From: Lysobacterales bacterium
GTDB taxonomy: Bacteria > Pseudomonadota > Gammaproteobacteria > Xanthomonadales > Ahniellaceae
Reading direction: 5' to 3'
Length of the DNA: 64,000 bases
NCBI GenBank assembly: GCA_016182785.1
Contig: JACPFU010000022.1
Span: forward strand, 16,371 to 80,370
Shown: positions 37,966 through 49,385 of the stretch, piece by piece
How the letters are laid out: each line of letters starts with the position of its first letter
How positions within the stretch are numbered: position 1 is the stretch's first letter
Program-made: the position numbers and the translations under genes
The notes under the pieces: generated by a model
Databases searched by the model: none
Told to the model about the DNA's origin: nothing
Seen by the model: only the letters and a program-made list of their open reading frames with translations

Positions 37966-38970
37966 TCACCCCGGCGCCAGCATCGCCGTCGCGATCGCGA
38001 AATAGATCAGCAGCGAGAGCAGGTCCTGGATCACGGTGGCGAGCGGGCCGGCGGCGAAGGCGGGGTCGACGTGCAGGCGATGCAGCGCAACCGGCAACGC
38101 GAGTGCGACCAGGGTCGCGACCGAGCACGCGGCAAACAACGACAGCGCGACGATCGCGGCCAGGTCGGCTTCCTGCCAGATGATGCGGACCAGGAGGTAG
38201 GCGACGACAGCCGTCGCCAGACCGATCGCGACACCGGTCACCGCTTCGCGCGCGAGCATCTGCCGCACCGGGATGCCGAGCGACAGGCCGCGCACGACGA
38301 CGGTCTCGGTCTGGGTACCGACGGCATCGGCGAAATAGACGATGCCGGGCACGAACGCCGCGAGCAGCACCATCGACGCCAGCGTGTGCTCGTAGCGACC
38401 GACGATGCCGGCCGCGAGCAGTGCGCCGAGCAGGCCGATGAACAGCCACGGCAGCCGATGCCACAGGCGCTGCGGCAAGGCTTCAACAGTGGCATGGCGC
38501 GCCTGCTCGGCGCTCTTGTTGAATCCGCCGAGGCGCGACAGGTCCTCGTCATGTTCGGCGAGCAGCGCCTGCAGCAGTCGCTGCGGCGGGATCAGCCCGA
38601 GGTAGCGACCATCGTCATCGACCACGACCAGTGCCGACTCGCCGTGTTGCACCGCCTTCCACGTCGCCTGCTCGCGGTCGATGGCATGCGCGACGCAGGG
38701 CGGATCGGCGTCCATGATCGCGCTGATCGCGGTGTGGTTCGGCACGCTGACCACTTCCTCGATCTGCAGCAGACCGACCAGGCGGTGGCGATCACGCGAC
38801 ACCACCGGGATGTCGGAGACGCACTGGTAGCGCTTGAGGCCGAGTCGCGACTTGAGCTCGGCCACGGTTTCGTCCGGATACGCGAGCGGCACCGCGTTGG
38901 TCGCGAGCGATGCCGCCGACTCGAAGCGGGCATCGACACCAATCGGCGTCTGCGGCAGGGGAATGTTCAT
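37966..38970 (-). CDS. MgtE-like magnesium transporter lacking the N-terminal domain
   Basis: 334 aa, against about 450 for standard MgtE. A pair of CBS domains (about residues 10-145) is followed by about five membrane helices with the MgtE signatures VYFADAVGTQTETVVVRGL and DPAFAAGPLATVIQDLLSLL. The superhelical MgtE_N domain that helps magnesium gating is missing. The transport pore residues appear intact, so it may be an ungated or differently gated Mg2+/divalent channel. ATG at 38970. Last gene of the mrcB operon, after a 61-base gap. Confidence 0.85.
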   Translation of the reverse strand: MNIPLPQTPIGVDARFESAASLATNAVPLAYPDETVAELKSRLGLKRYQCVSDIPVVSRDRHRLVGLLQIEEVVSVPNHTAISAIMDADPPCVAHAIDREQATWKAVQHGESALVVVDDDGRYLGLIPPQRLLQALLAEHDEDLSRLGGFNKSAEQARHATVEALPQRLWHRLPWLFIGLLGALLAAGIVGRYEHTLASMVLLAAFVPGIVYFADAVGTQTETVVVRGLSLGIPVRQMLAREAVTGVAIGLATAVVAYLLVRIIWQEADLAAIVALSLFAACSVATLVALALPVALHRLHVDPAFAAGPLATVIQDLLSLLIYFAIATAMLAPG

Positions 38971-39012
38971 ACCGGCTCCGGAACCGTCATGCCGCGATGA
39001 TGCCGCATGCGA

Positions 39013-39031
39013 AGCGATGTGGGAGCGCCGG

Positions 39032-39040
<9 letters not shown>
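39013..39040. repeat. Degenerate single REP-like sequence
   Basis: GCGATGTGGGAGCGCCGGTC resembles the REP arm start GATGTAGGAGCGCCGGCC but has lost the GTAG head and the hairpin partner. It lies at the junction of the helicase and mgtE-like genes, overlapping the helicase stop region. Confidence 0.4.
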
Positions 39041-40957
<1,917 letters not shown>

Positions 40958-40959
40958 CG

Positions 40960-41481
40960 TTACATCCGGATCGGTGCCGGCACCGGGCAGGCGGCGGCAC
41001 GGGTGCGCGCGGCCGCGGCACCGGCACTGTCCTTCGCCTCCTGACGGGCTGCGGCCACGGTCAGCCAGTTGCGCACGCACAGGTCGCCGAGCTTGGGTCC
41101 GATCGCCTCGGACTTCTGCGCGTGCGCGATCGCATCGGCGAAGCGGTGCTCGGCGAGCGCGATCTCGGCGCGCCACTGCCACAGCGCCGGGTCCTCGGGC
41201 ACGATCGCAAGCGCGGCATGGAGCGTGGCCTCGGCCTCGTCGAACCGCTTCGCGGCCTCGGCCGCCTGCGCCTTTGCGCGCAGGTCGGCGACCGCGGCTT
41301 CCTGCAGCGGAATCACCTCGATGTGCGAGGGCAGCTTGCGCGCCTCGGCGCGGATCTCGGCGACCCAGTCGCGCGCCGGCGGCGCCGCTTTCGCAACCGG
41401 TTTCGGCGGCGGCGTGGTGGCGCAGGCAGCGAGCAGCAGCAGGGCCAGGAAGGCGGGCGCACGGCGGAGTTCAGGGCACAT
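40960..41481 (-). CDS. TPR-like lipoprotein in the mrcB operon
   Basis: 173 aa. Lipobox LAAC in the signal segment (APAFLALLLLAACATTPP). A Pro/Ala/Lys linker is followed by helices with TPR-like periodicity (AKRFDEAEATLHAALAIVPE, AEHRFADAIAHAQKSEAIGP). Three in-frame ATGs (41502, 41487, 41481) overlap the end of mrcB; 41481 has GGA at the best spacing and gives an 11-base overlap. Placement right after mrcB suggests an accessory factor for the synthase, as LpoB is in enterobacteria, but there is no sequence resemblance to LpoB. Confidence 0.8.
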   Translation of the reverse strand: MCPELRRAPAFLALLLLAACATTPPPKPVAKAAPPARDWVAEIRAEARKLPSHIEVIPLQEAAVADLRAKAQAAEAAKRFDEAEATLHAALAIVPEDPALWQWRAEIALAEHRFADAIAHAQKSEAIGPKLGDLCVRNWLTVAAARQEAKDSAGAAAARTRAAACPVPAPIRM

Positions 41482-43807
41482 CGTCATCGTTCCAGGGTTC
41501 ATTCACCGGGGGCGGATCGCGATCGGTGAAGCGATTGCGAAACCAGTCATCCAGGGTCCAGCGGTCGCAGTCCATGTACTCGGTGGGCTCGAAGCCGCGA
41601 ATGAAGGGCAGCGCACGCGCGCCCTCGCATTCGGCGCTGGTCGCGCGCTGCGTCTGCGGGTCGATCCAGCGCACCACCGGATTGTGCCCGAGGTCGAGCT
41701 GCAATGGCTCGCTCGGCAGCTTCTCGAACAGCGCCGCCCACACCCGCATCGCACCGGTGGCACCGTAGAGCCCGGCGCGCTGGTTGTCGTCGCGGCCGAG
41801 CCAGACCACCGCCAGATGGCCGCCGGTGAAGCCGGCGTACCAGGAATCGCGCAGGTCATCCGAGGTGCCGGTCTTGCCGGCGACATTGAGGTCGCCCAGG
41901 CCGAGCCCGACCAATGCCGCGCCGGTGCCGCTGCGGCTGCCCTCCTGCATCGCGAAACTGACCAGGCGTGCCGCCTCGACCAGCTCGCCGGCGCCCTGCG
42001 GCGCGCGGTAGCGCGAGATCGCGCGGCCGTTGCGGTCGATCACCGCGGTGACCGAGGACAGCGGCAGCAGGTGCCCGTCGGCAGCCAGGTACTGATACGC
42101 CTGCGCCACCTGCAGCGGCGTCAGCTCGGTGGCGCCGAGCAGCAGCGAGGGATGCGGCGAGACATCGGCACCCGGGATCAGCGCTTCAAGCAGGCGCTCG
42201 ACCTTCTGCACGCCGACTTCCAGCCCGAGCCGCACCGTGGCCAGGTTGTAGGAACGCGCGAGCGCGTCGATCAGCGCCACTTCGCCATGCTCGAGATTGT
42301 CCGAGTTGCGCGGCTGCCAGGTCTGGCCGTTGCGCTGGCGCAGCGCGATCGCGGTGTCTTGCAACGGACTCGGCAACGACCAGCGTTCCGGCTGCGCCAG
42401 CGCCACCAGGTACACGAACGGCTTGACCAGCGAACCGATCGGACGCGCCGCCATCGCCGCGCGATTGAACCCCTGCTGCTGCGCGTCGCGCCCGCCGACC
42501 ACGGCTTCGATCGCGCCACTGGCCGCGCGCGTCACCACCATCGCCGCCTGCAGCCCGCTGCTGTCTTTCGCCAGGGTCTTGATCTTCTCGCTCACGGCGC
42601 GCTCGGCGTACTGCTGCGTCGAGGGCGCGAGCGTGGTGTGGATGGCCAGGCCCTCGCTGGCGAGCGCGCCGGCGTCGTAGTCGCGCGCGATCTGCGCGCG
42701 CACCAGCTCGATGAATCCCGGATAGCGGTTGCGTGCGATCGCGCCGCTGGCGGTCACGTTCAACGCCATGCGCTGCTGGCCCTTGGCTTCGAGTGCGCTG
42801 AGCAAGCCCGCCTGCTGCATTTCGCGCAGCACCAGGTTGCGGCGCTTGAGCGCGTTCGCCGGCGCGCGCCGCGGGTCGAACAGCGACGGTCCCTGGATCA
42901 TGCCGACCAGCAACGCCATCTCGTGCGGCGCCAGCGTCTCCAGCTCGCGTCCGAAGTAGAACTCGGAGGCGGCACCGACGCCATGCACCGACTGCGAACC
43001 GTGCTGCCCGAGATAGACGTCGTTCAAATAGGCTTCGAGGATCGCCTGCTTGCCAAAGCGCGCCTCGATCAGCAGTGCCAGGCAGATCTCGTTGAACTTG
43101 CGCACGAACTTCTTGCGTCGGTCGAGGAACTGGTTGCGCACCAGCTGCTGCGTCAGGGTCGAGCCGCCCTGCGACAACTCGCCCGACTTCACGTTGACGA
43201 AAATCGCCCGCGCCATGCCCCAGGGGTCGATGCCGTGGTGGCTGGCGAAGTCCTTGTCCTCGACCGCGAGCAAGGTGCGCAGGAACAGTGGCGGCACCTC
43301 GTTCAACTTGACCAGCCGCCGCTCCTGGCGCGCCTTGCCGTACAAGGTGGCGATGCGCGCGGGATCGAGCTGCACGACTTCGAGCGCGCGCTTCGCGGCG
43401 ACGTCTTCGAGCTTGCCGACGCGCCCGTTGGCAAGCGCCACGCGGATGCGCCGCGACGGCTGCGCACCGCTGCCATCGACGAAGGCGCGGGTCTGGATCA
43501 GGAAACGCGCGCCGTCGCGCACATAGCTGCCGGGTTGCAGCGCGTCGGTGCTCTCGCTGTAGCGCGCCGCCTGCAATTCCAGCAGCAGGGTCTCGGCGTC
43601 CATGGCGCGGCCCGGTCGCAACTCCAGCGCGCGTGCATAGACGCGGCTCGGGGTGTCGAAATGCAGGCCCTCGAAGCCGGCACGCACCAGGCGGTCGAGG
43701 TACCACAGGTAGGGGCCGAGGAATCCGATCGCGAGGCCGAGACCGAGCCAGATCGGCACCCGGAACCAGCGGTAGAACCGGCGCGACAGATCGAGGAAAC
43801 GGGCCAA
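41471..43807 (-). CDS. mrcB: Penicillin-binding protein 1B (bifunctional peptidoglycan synthase)
   Basis: 778 aa. Short cytoplasmic N-terminus, one membrane helix (about residues 16-38), a UB2H-like segment, glycosyltransferase domain with catalytic Glu in VEDKDFASHHGID and STLTQQLVRNQFL, then a transpeptidase domain with SxxK near residue 457 (GSLVK), SYN and KTGTSDD near residue 643. Polymerises and crosslinks peptidoglycan. No ATG lies near the start: TTG at 43807 is proposed from the expected N-terminus, with only a weak ribosome-binding site. First gene of a four-gene operon. Confidence 0.95.
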   Translation of the reverse strand: MARFLDLSRRFYRWFRVPIWLGLGLAIGFLGPYLWYLDRLVRAGFEGLHFDTPSRVYARALELRPGRAMDAETLLLELQAARYSESTDALQPGSYVRDGARFLIQTRAFVDGSGAQPSRRIRVALANGRVGKLEDVAAKRALEVVQLDPARIATLYGKARQERRLVKLNEVPPLFLRTLLAVEDKDFASHHGIDPWGMARAIFVNVKSGELSQGGSTLTQQLVRNQFLDRRKKFVRKFNEICLALLIEARFGKQAILEAYLNDVYLGQHGSQSVHGVGAASEFYFGRELETLAPHEMALLVGMIQGPSLFDPRRAPANALKRRNLVLREMQQAGLLSALEAKGQQRMALNVTASGAIARNRYPGFIELVRAQIARDYDAGALASEGLAIHTTLAPSTQQYAERAVSEKIKTLAKDSSGLQAAMVVTRAASGAIEAVVGGRDAQQQGFNRAAMAARPIGSLVKPFVYLVALAQPERWSLPSPLQDTAIALRQRNGQTWQPRNSDNLEHGEVALIDALARSYNLATVRLGLEVGVQKVERLLEALIPGADVSPHPSLLLGATELTPLQVAQAYQYLAADGHLLPLSSVTAVIDRNGRAISRYRAPQGAGELVEAARLVSFAMQEGSRSGTGAALVGLGLGDLNVAGKTGTSDDLRDSWYAGFTGGHLAVVWLGRDDNQRAGLYGATGAMRVWAALFEKLPSEPLQLDLGHNPVVRWIDPQTQRATSAECEGARALPFIRGFEPTEYMDCDRWTLDDWFRNRFTDRDPPPVNEPWNDDDVP

Positions 43808-43936
43808 GTGGATACCGTGTGGACAGGGGCGCGCCAGTCTAACGGAGCGGTTTTCGCGCTCGCATGGCGGGCCGCGGGCGATTCCGCGATAATTCAGCCT
43901 CAGCGCACCATTCCAGAGTGCGCGGCGCCCAAATCC

Positions 43937-46900
43937 GTGACTCCAGCCCGCCCGCTTTGCGTGGCCGTGCTCGGCCAGCCTGCAGAGGCCTGGCTCGGCA
44001 GCCTGCTCGCGCAGCTTCCTCCCGACATCGAACTGGTCGTGCTCGACGCGCAGGCCGCGGTCGCCGACACCTGCGATGCCGGGCAGACGACGCTGCGCAT
44101 CGTTGCCAATGCCCCGCTGCCACCCTTTGCGATACGCCGACTGCTCGACGCCGCAACCGCCGCCACCGGCTTCGACCTGATCGTCGCCGCCGATATCGCC
44201 GAGCCGGCGCTGAACCCGCTGCCCGAGGCGCAGGACTTCGCCGGCGATGCCATCGCGCTCGATGCCGCGTTGTGGCTGCTTGGGCAACGCTGCGTGCGCC
44301 CCTGCGATTCTGCGCACGCGACGCTGGCCTGGGTCGGCCCCGAGGCCGCCGAACGCACCCGTCGCGGCCAGGCGCTGCGCAGCGGCGTGCTCGACAGCCT
44401 GTTCGTCGCCGCTGCCGGCGCCACGCTGCGAGGCGCATCGGCGCCCGCAGACCGTCGCCATGCGCGCGCCGAGACCGCACTCGCCGAGTTGCGCGCACGC
44501 ATCGCGCAGGCGCCGGCGCTGCCGAGCTGCTGGCCCGGCATCGACGGCAAGCCGGTGCTGCTGCACGTGCTGCACGGCTGGGGCGGCGGCGTCGAACGCT
44601 TCGCGCGCGACCTTGCCGATGGCGATCGCCAGCGCAGCCACCTGGCCCTGGTCGCGCGCGGCCAGTTCGGGCGGCGCTGCTACGGCGAGGCGCTGGAACT
44701 GGTGCTGTTGCGCGACGACCGCATGCACCTGCTGGCCCGACACGAACTGGCGGCGCCGATCGCCGACTCCGCGCTCGATCACGCGCAGTGGCGCGAGGTG
44801 TTCGCGCAGGTCTGCGCCGCGTTCGGCGTCGGCCAGGTGATCGTGTCCTCGCTGATCGGCCACGCGCTCGACGCGCTCGACAGCGGCCTGCCGACCGAGC
44901 TCGTCTGCCACGACTACTACCCGCTGTGGCCGGTGCTGCATGCCGACTTCGGCGATGGCGACGCGCGCTTCGACTCCGGTGCGCTGACCGATGCATTGCG
45001 CCGCGCACGCGACGCCGAGTTTCCGTTCGGAACCCGCGACCCACGCCACTGGACGCTGCTGCGCCAGCGCTTCGTCGAGCTGGTGCGGACGCGCTCCATT
45101 CCGCTGGTCGCGCCCTCGCAGGGCGTGCGCGCGAACTGGCTGCGCATCGCGTCGGAACTCGCCACTGCACGCTTCGAGGTGATCGGCCATGGCCTGCGCG
45201 GTTTCGCGGGCGGCGTGCTGCCGAAGCCACCGCTGCGCGAACGACTGCGACTGGTCGTGCTCGGGCGCCTGAACGGCGGCAAGGGCCAGCACCTGCTGCG
45301 CGCCGCGCTCGACGCCGGACTGCGCGAGCACGCCGAGCTGTTCCTGGTCGGCTGCGGCCACAGCGGCCACGAGTTCTTCGGCGAACGCGACGTGCACGTG
45401 CTGCTCGACTACGCGCGCGACGAACTGCCGCAGCTGCTCGCGCGCATTGCGCCAGACGCGGCACTGCTGCCGGCGACGGTGGCCGAGAGTTTCAGCTACA
45501 CGCTGAGCGAACTGCGCGCCCTCGGCGTGCCGGTGATCGCCACCCGCCTCGGCGCCTTCGCCGAGCGCATCGAACACGAACGCGACGGGCTGCTGGTTGC
45601 GCCCGACGCGCAGGCGATCGTGGCGCTGGCCGCCGAACTGCACGACGACCCCGGTGCGCTGGCCGCGGTGCGCGAGCATCTGGCCGGCGCATCCGCCGCG
45701 ATGTCCATCGCGGATATGGCCAGCGCGCATCGCGCGCTGCTCGCGCCCGGCAGCGGCGCAGCGCACTGGCGCGTCGCGCTGGAATCGACCACCGCGACAC
45801 TGGCCGCGCGCGCGCTCGATGCCGAACGCGAGCGCGACGCACTGCGTTGCAGCGACACCGAGAAGGACCGCGAGCTGCTGGCCCGTGCCGAGTGGGCGCA
45901 GGACATCGAGCGCCAGCGGCAACGCGCGGCGACCCGGCACGCTGCCATCGCCAGCGAACTGCACGGCCAGATCGCCACGCTGCAACACGAATTCGAGGAA
46001 CGCAGCGCGTGGGCACTGCGACTCGATGCCGAGACCACGCGACTCGGCGGCGAACTGGCAACGGCGCACGATCGCAACGCGCAGACACAACAGGAATGGT
46101 CGCAGGCGGCGGCACATTTCCATCGCGAGATCGCACGCCTCGAAGGCGAGAAGTCGGAACTGCTGAACAGCCTGAGCTGGCGCCTGACCCGACCCCTGCG
46201 CTTCGTGCGCCGCAGCCTCGGCAACGCCCGCGTACGCCTTGGCTATCTGGCGCGACGCGCACTCGGGCTGCCGCCGCGGCTGTTGCGCAGCCTGCGCACG
46301 CGCGGCCTCAAGGGCACCCTCGAGCGCGCCCGCAACAGTGCAGGCGAAGTCGCCGCGTTGCCCACCCCGGAACTGCTCGCCGCACCCGCCGCCGGCAGCA
46401 GCTTCGTCGCCTTCGCCCTACCGCGCGCATCGGCACCGCGCGCCAGCATCATCATCCCGGTCTACAACAAGTGGTCCTACACCGAGGCCTGCCTGCGTTC
46501 GCTGGCCAAGGAAACGCAACAGTCCAGCTTCGAGGTCATCGTCGTCGATGACGGCTCCTCGGACGAGACCGCGGAGCGGCTGGCGCAGATCGAGGGCATC
46601 GTCGCGCATCGCAACGCGCAGAACCTCGGCTTCGTCGGTTCCTGCAATGCCGGTGCCGCGCTCGCGCAAGGCGAGTACCTGGTGTTCCTGAACAACGACA
46701 CCCAGGTCGCGCCGCACTGGCTCGATGCATTGCTCGACACCTTCGATCGGCACCCGCGCGTCGGCCTCGCCGGCGCCAAGCTGGTGTATCCGGACGGGCG
46801 CCTGCAGGAGGCCGGTGGCATCGTCTTCAGCGATGGCTCGGGCTGGAACTACGGACGCTTCGGCGACCCGCGCGATCCCGCCTACAACCACGTGCGCGAG

Positions 46901-48313
46901 GTCGACTACTGCTCCGGCGCGGCGATCGCGATCCCGCGTGCGCTGTTTGCGCAGCTCGGCGGCTTCGACACGCGCTATGCACCGGCCTACTACGAAGACA
47001 CCGACCTCGCCTTCCAGGTGCGTGAAGCCGGGTTGCGCGTGCTCTACCAGCCAGCCTCGACCGTGTTCCATTTCGAGGGCATCACCGCCGGCACCGACAC
47101 CGCCAGCGGCATCAAACAGTACCAGGTGCTGAACCAGAGCAAGTTCGTCGAGCGCTGGGCGCTGGCGCTCGCACGCCAGCCCAAGCCCGGCACGCCGATC
47201 GTGCTGGCGCGCGAACATCGCGTTGCCCAGCGCGTGCTGATCGTGGATGCGACCACGCCGCACCCGGACGAGGACTCCGGCTCGGTGCGCATGGTCAACC
47301 TGATGCAACTGCTCACCGCGCTCGGGCACAAGGTCAGCTTCTTCGCCGAGAACCGCGCCTGCGACGGCCGCTACAGCGAGGCGCTGCAACAACTCGGCGT
47401 CGAAGTGCATTACCACCCGTGGATGCCGGAGCCGACGCGCTGGCTGCGCGAGAATGGCGCCCACCTCGATGCGGTGATCCTGAGCCGGCATTACGTCGCC
47501 ACGCCGCTGGTCGAAGCGGTGCGCCACCACGCGCCGCGCGCGCGGCTGGTGTTCGACACGGTTGACTTGCATTACCTGCGCGAGGAACGCGAAGCCGCGC
47601 TCGCCGACCGCGAGGACCTGCGCCGGCGGGCGGCGGCGACCAAGCTCGCCGAATTGCGCCTGATCCGCAACAGCGACGTCACCCTCGTGGTCAGCCCGAT
47701 CGAGCAGCAGCTGCTGCGCAACGAAGTGCCCGGCGCGCGCATCGAGGTGCTGTCGAACGTGCACGAGGTCGTCGGCCGCCGCGCCGGTTTCCACGAGCGC
47801 AAGGACCTGTTCTTCGTCGGCGGCTTCCAGCACCAGCCGAACGTCGACGCGATGCTCTGGTTCGTGCACGGCATCTGGCCACTGGTCGCCAGGGAGCTGC
47901 CGGAGGCGTGCTTCCACATCGTCGGCAGCAAGATGCCGGACGCGATCAAGGCGCTCGCCAGCGAACGCGTTCTGGTGCACGGATTCCTGCCCTCGCTGGA
48001 GGCGTTGCTCGACGGCTGCCGGCTCTCGGTCGCACCGCTGCGCTACGGCGCCGGCGTCAAGGGCAAGGTCAACCAGAGCATGGCGCACGGGCAACCGGTG
48101 GTCGCCACCAGCGTCGCCGCCGAAGGCATGTACCTGCAGCATGAAGTCGACGTGCTGATCGCCGACGAAGCCGCCGCCTTCGCCCGCGAATGCGTGCGCC
48201 TGTACCGCGACGAAGCACTGTGGAACCGCCTCGCCGACGCCGGCCTCGCCAACATCGCCACCCACTTCTCCTTCGCCGCCGCCACGGAGGCCCTGCGCCG
48301 GGTGCTCGGCTAG
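43937..48313 (+). CDS. Triple glycosyltransferase (GT4 - coiled coil - GT2 - GT4)
   Basis: 1458 aa. Residues 1-200: unassigned alpha/beta region. About 200-620: GT4-type transferase (HVLHGWGGGVERFARDL, VLGRLNGGKGQHLL, ESFSYTLSELRALGVPVIAT). About 620-780: Glu/Arg-rich coiled coil. About 830-1085: GT2 (RASIIIPVYNKWSYTEACLR, VVDDGSSDET, FLNNDTQ, YYEDTDLAFQVREAG). About 1095-1455: a second GT4 (ATTPHPDEDSGSVRM, FVGGFQHQPNVDAM, PLRYGAGVKGKVNQSMAHGQ). GTG at 43937 is the best start; no clear Shine-Dalgarno sequence. No membrane helix. Probably assembles part of an O-antigen or exopolysaccharide repeat. Diverges from mrcB across 129 bases. Confidence 0.9.
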   Translation: MTPARPLCVAVLGQPAEAWLGSLLAQLPPDIELVVLDAQAAVADTCDAGQTTLRIVANAPLPPFAIRRLLDAATAATGFDLIVAADIAEPALNPLPEAQDFAGDAIALDAALWLLGQRCVRPCDSAHATLAWVGPEAAERTRRGQALRSGVLDSLFVAAAGATLRGASAPADRRHARAETALAELRARIAQAPALPSCWPGIDGKPVLLHVLHGWGGGVERFARDLADGDRQRSHLALVARGQFGRRCYGEALELVLLRDDRMHLLARHELAAPIADSALDHAQWREVFAQVCAAFGVGQVIVSSLIGHALDALDSGLPTELVCHDYYPLWPVLHADFGDGDARFDSGALTDALRRARDAEFPFGTRDPRHWTLLRQRFVELVRTRSIPLVAPSQGVRANWLRIASELATARFEVIGHGLRGFAGGVLPKPPLRERLRLVVLGRLNGGKGQHLLRAALDAGLREHAELFLVGCGHSGHEFFGERDVHVLLDYARDELPQLLARIAPDAALLPATVAESFSYTLSELRALGVPVIATRLGAFAERIEHERDGLLVAPDAQAIVALAAELHDDPGALAAVREHLAGASAAMSIADMASAHRALLAPGSGAAHWRVALESTTATLAARALDAERERDALRCSDTEKDRELLARAEWAQDIERQRQRAATRHAAIASELHGQIATLQHEFEERSAWALRLDAETTRLGGELATAHDRNAQTQQEWSQAAAHFHREIARLEGEKSELLNSLSWRLTRPLRFVRRSLGNARVRLGYLARRALGLPPRLLRSLRTRGLKGTLERARNSAGEVAALPTPELLAAPAAGSSFVAFALPRASAPRASIIIPVYNKWSYTEACLRSLAKETQQSSFEVIVVDDGSSDETAERLAQIEGIVAHRNAQNLGFVGSCNAGAALAQGEYLVFLNNDTQVAPHWLDALLDTFDRHPRVGLAGAKLVYPDGRLQEAGGIVFSDGSGWNYGRFGDPRDPAYNHVREVDYCSGAAIAIPRALFAQLGGFDTRYAPAYYEDTDLAFQVREAGLRVLYQPASTVFHFEGITAGTDTASGIKQYQVLNQSKFVERWALALARQPKPGTPIVLAREHRVAQRVLIVDATTPHPDEDSGSVRMVNLMQLLTALGHKVSFFAENRACDGRYSEALQQLGVEVHYHPWMPEPTRWLRENGAHLDAVILSRHYVATPLVEAVRHHAPRARLVFDTVDLHYLREEREAALADREDLRRRAAATKLAELRLIRNSDVTLVVSPIEQQLLRNEVPGARIEVLSNVHEVVGRRAGFHERKDLFFVGGFQHQPNVDAMLWFVHGIWPLVARELPEACFHIVGSKMPDAIKALASERVLVHGFLPSLEALLDGCRLSVAPLRYGAGVKGKVNQSMAHGQPVVATSVAAEGMYLQHEVDVLIADEAAAFARECVRLYRDEALWNRLADAGLANIATHFSFAAATEALRRVLG

Positions 48314-49059
48314 CGGCGTCGCACTCGCGGTGTCTCGCGCGGACTGACTACATCCATCCAGGCCCGGATGGGCGCTGGTGTGCGCGCTTGATCGCGGCGG
48401 TCGTAGAGCACCTCATGACCCAACTGGACTCGGCACACGGCGAACGCCTTGGCCTCCTCCAGGCTGTTGTCCGCCATCAGTGTTGCGTCCGCGATCGGAG
48501 CGGCTGCCGAGACCGCGCGTTGCGAGCGCGGAAACCGCTGCCGGAGTTTCAACTCTTCGACGTCGTGACCTCCCGCGGCAACGCGGGTGGCTACCCGGGC
48601 GATCGAGAGTTCGACGCTCACCAGCCCGACGAACACGAGCACCACGAAGTAGCCTGCCGCCTGCAACTCGTGGATCTTGTCGATCTTGGAGCTGACGCTG
48701 CCATCGCTGCGCGGCTGCCAGTGGGAGAACACGGTCTCGGTGGCGATGGCGACGCCGCGGGTCATCGCCAATAGCGTGAACGCCTCGACGCCCTTCTGTC
48801 CGATGTGCATCCAGTCGAGATCGGTATCGCGCAGCCGTCTCGCCCAGGCGGGCAGCCCTGATGGCCCAGCCTCGGGCAAGACGGAAAGCAGCATGCGGTC
48901 GGCGTTGATCAACGGCAGCTGCAGCCGCGGCGCCAAGCGGCTGTACCAGAGGGTGGACTTGCCCGATCCGTTGTGCCCGGCGAGCATCACCGCCAACGGC
49001 TTGCCCGAGCGTTGCTGGGCCTCCAGCACCTGATCGACGGCGACATCCAGTAGGCTCAT
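48310..49059 (-). CDS. Zeta-toxin-family P-loop kinase
   Basis: 249 aa. Walker A GHNGSGKST (residues 28-36), NADRM after strand 2, ETVFSH and a C-terminal RVATRVAAGGHDVEE that matches the zeta family RVxxRVxxGGHxV motif. Zeta toxins phosphorylate UDP-N-acetyl sugars or other nucleotide substrates; related proteins are plain kinases. Its start overlaps the stop of the small upstream gene by 4 bases (ATGA), as in a toxin-antitoxin pair. Its stop overlaps the end of the triple glycosyltransferase gene by 4 bases on the opposite strand. Confidence 0.85.
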   Translation of the reverse strand: MSLLDVAVDQVLEAQQRSGKPLAVMLAGHNGSGKSTLWYSRLAPRLQLPLINADRMLLSVLPEAGPSGLPAWARRLRDTDLDWMHIGQKGVEAFTLLAMTRGVAIATETVFSHWQPRSDGSVSSKIDKIHELQAAGYFVVLVFVGLVSVELSIARVATRVAAGGHDVEELKLRQRFPRSQRAVSAAAPIADATLMADNSLEEAKAFAVCRVQLGHEVLYDRRDQARTPAPIRAWMDVVSPRETPRVRRR

Positions 49060-49385
49060 GGGGCCGGCTTGAAGATCCCGTTGGACAAGGTGCCCAGGCG
49101 ACGACGACCGTTGAGTTCCTCGACGATCAGATTCGGGTGATCAGGATCGGCGTGGTACTTCGGCACCGAAGGCTTCAACGCCAGTTTGACCCCGCGGCCC
49201 ACAAGCACCGGACGGGCACGCTTGAACGCGACCTGGCCGGCCAGAACGTTGTCGACGATCTGGTCTGCGCTCGGAATCCCGACGTGAATCGACATCGATC
49301 CGAAGTCCACCGTTCGACCCTTCGCATTCGCCTCGCTGGTGGATGGCGAGGACGCATTGGCGCTCGACGTTCGCTTGGTGGACAT
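49056..49385 (-). CDS. Candidate antitoxin for the zeta-type kinase
   Basis: 109 aa, no recognised family and no resemblance to epsilon antitoxin. A Ser/Thr-rich N-terminus (residues 1-25) is followed by a compact domain with VGIPSADQIVDNVLAGQVAF and VEELNGRRRLGTLSNG. ATG at 49385 has GAGGAATT upstream. Overlaps the zeta gene by 4 bases, which suggests coupled translation and a neutralising or substrate-directing role. Confidence 0.65.
   Translation of the reverse strand: MSTKRTSSANASSPSTSEANAKGRTVDFGSMSIHVGIPSADQIVDNVLAGQVAFKRARPVLVGRGVKLALKPSVPKYHADPDHPNLIVEELNGRRRLGTLSNGIFKPAP

Noticed and set aside
41069..43936. Upstream extension of the triple glycosyltransferase frame across mrcB
   Set aside because: This stretch is antisense to mrcB, whose motifs are intact. 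The extension has shadow-like composition.
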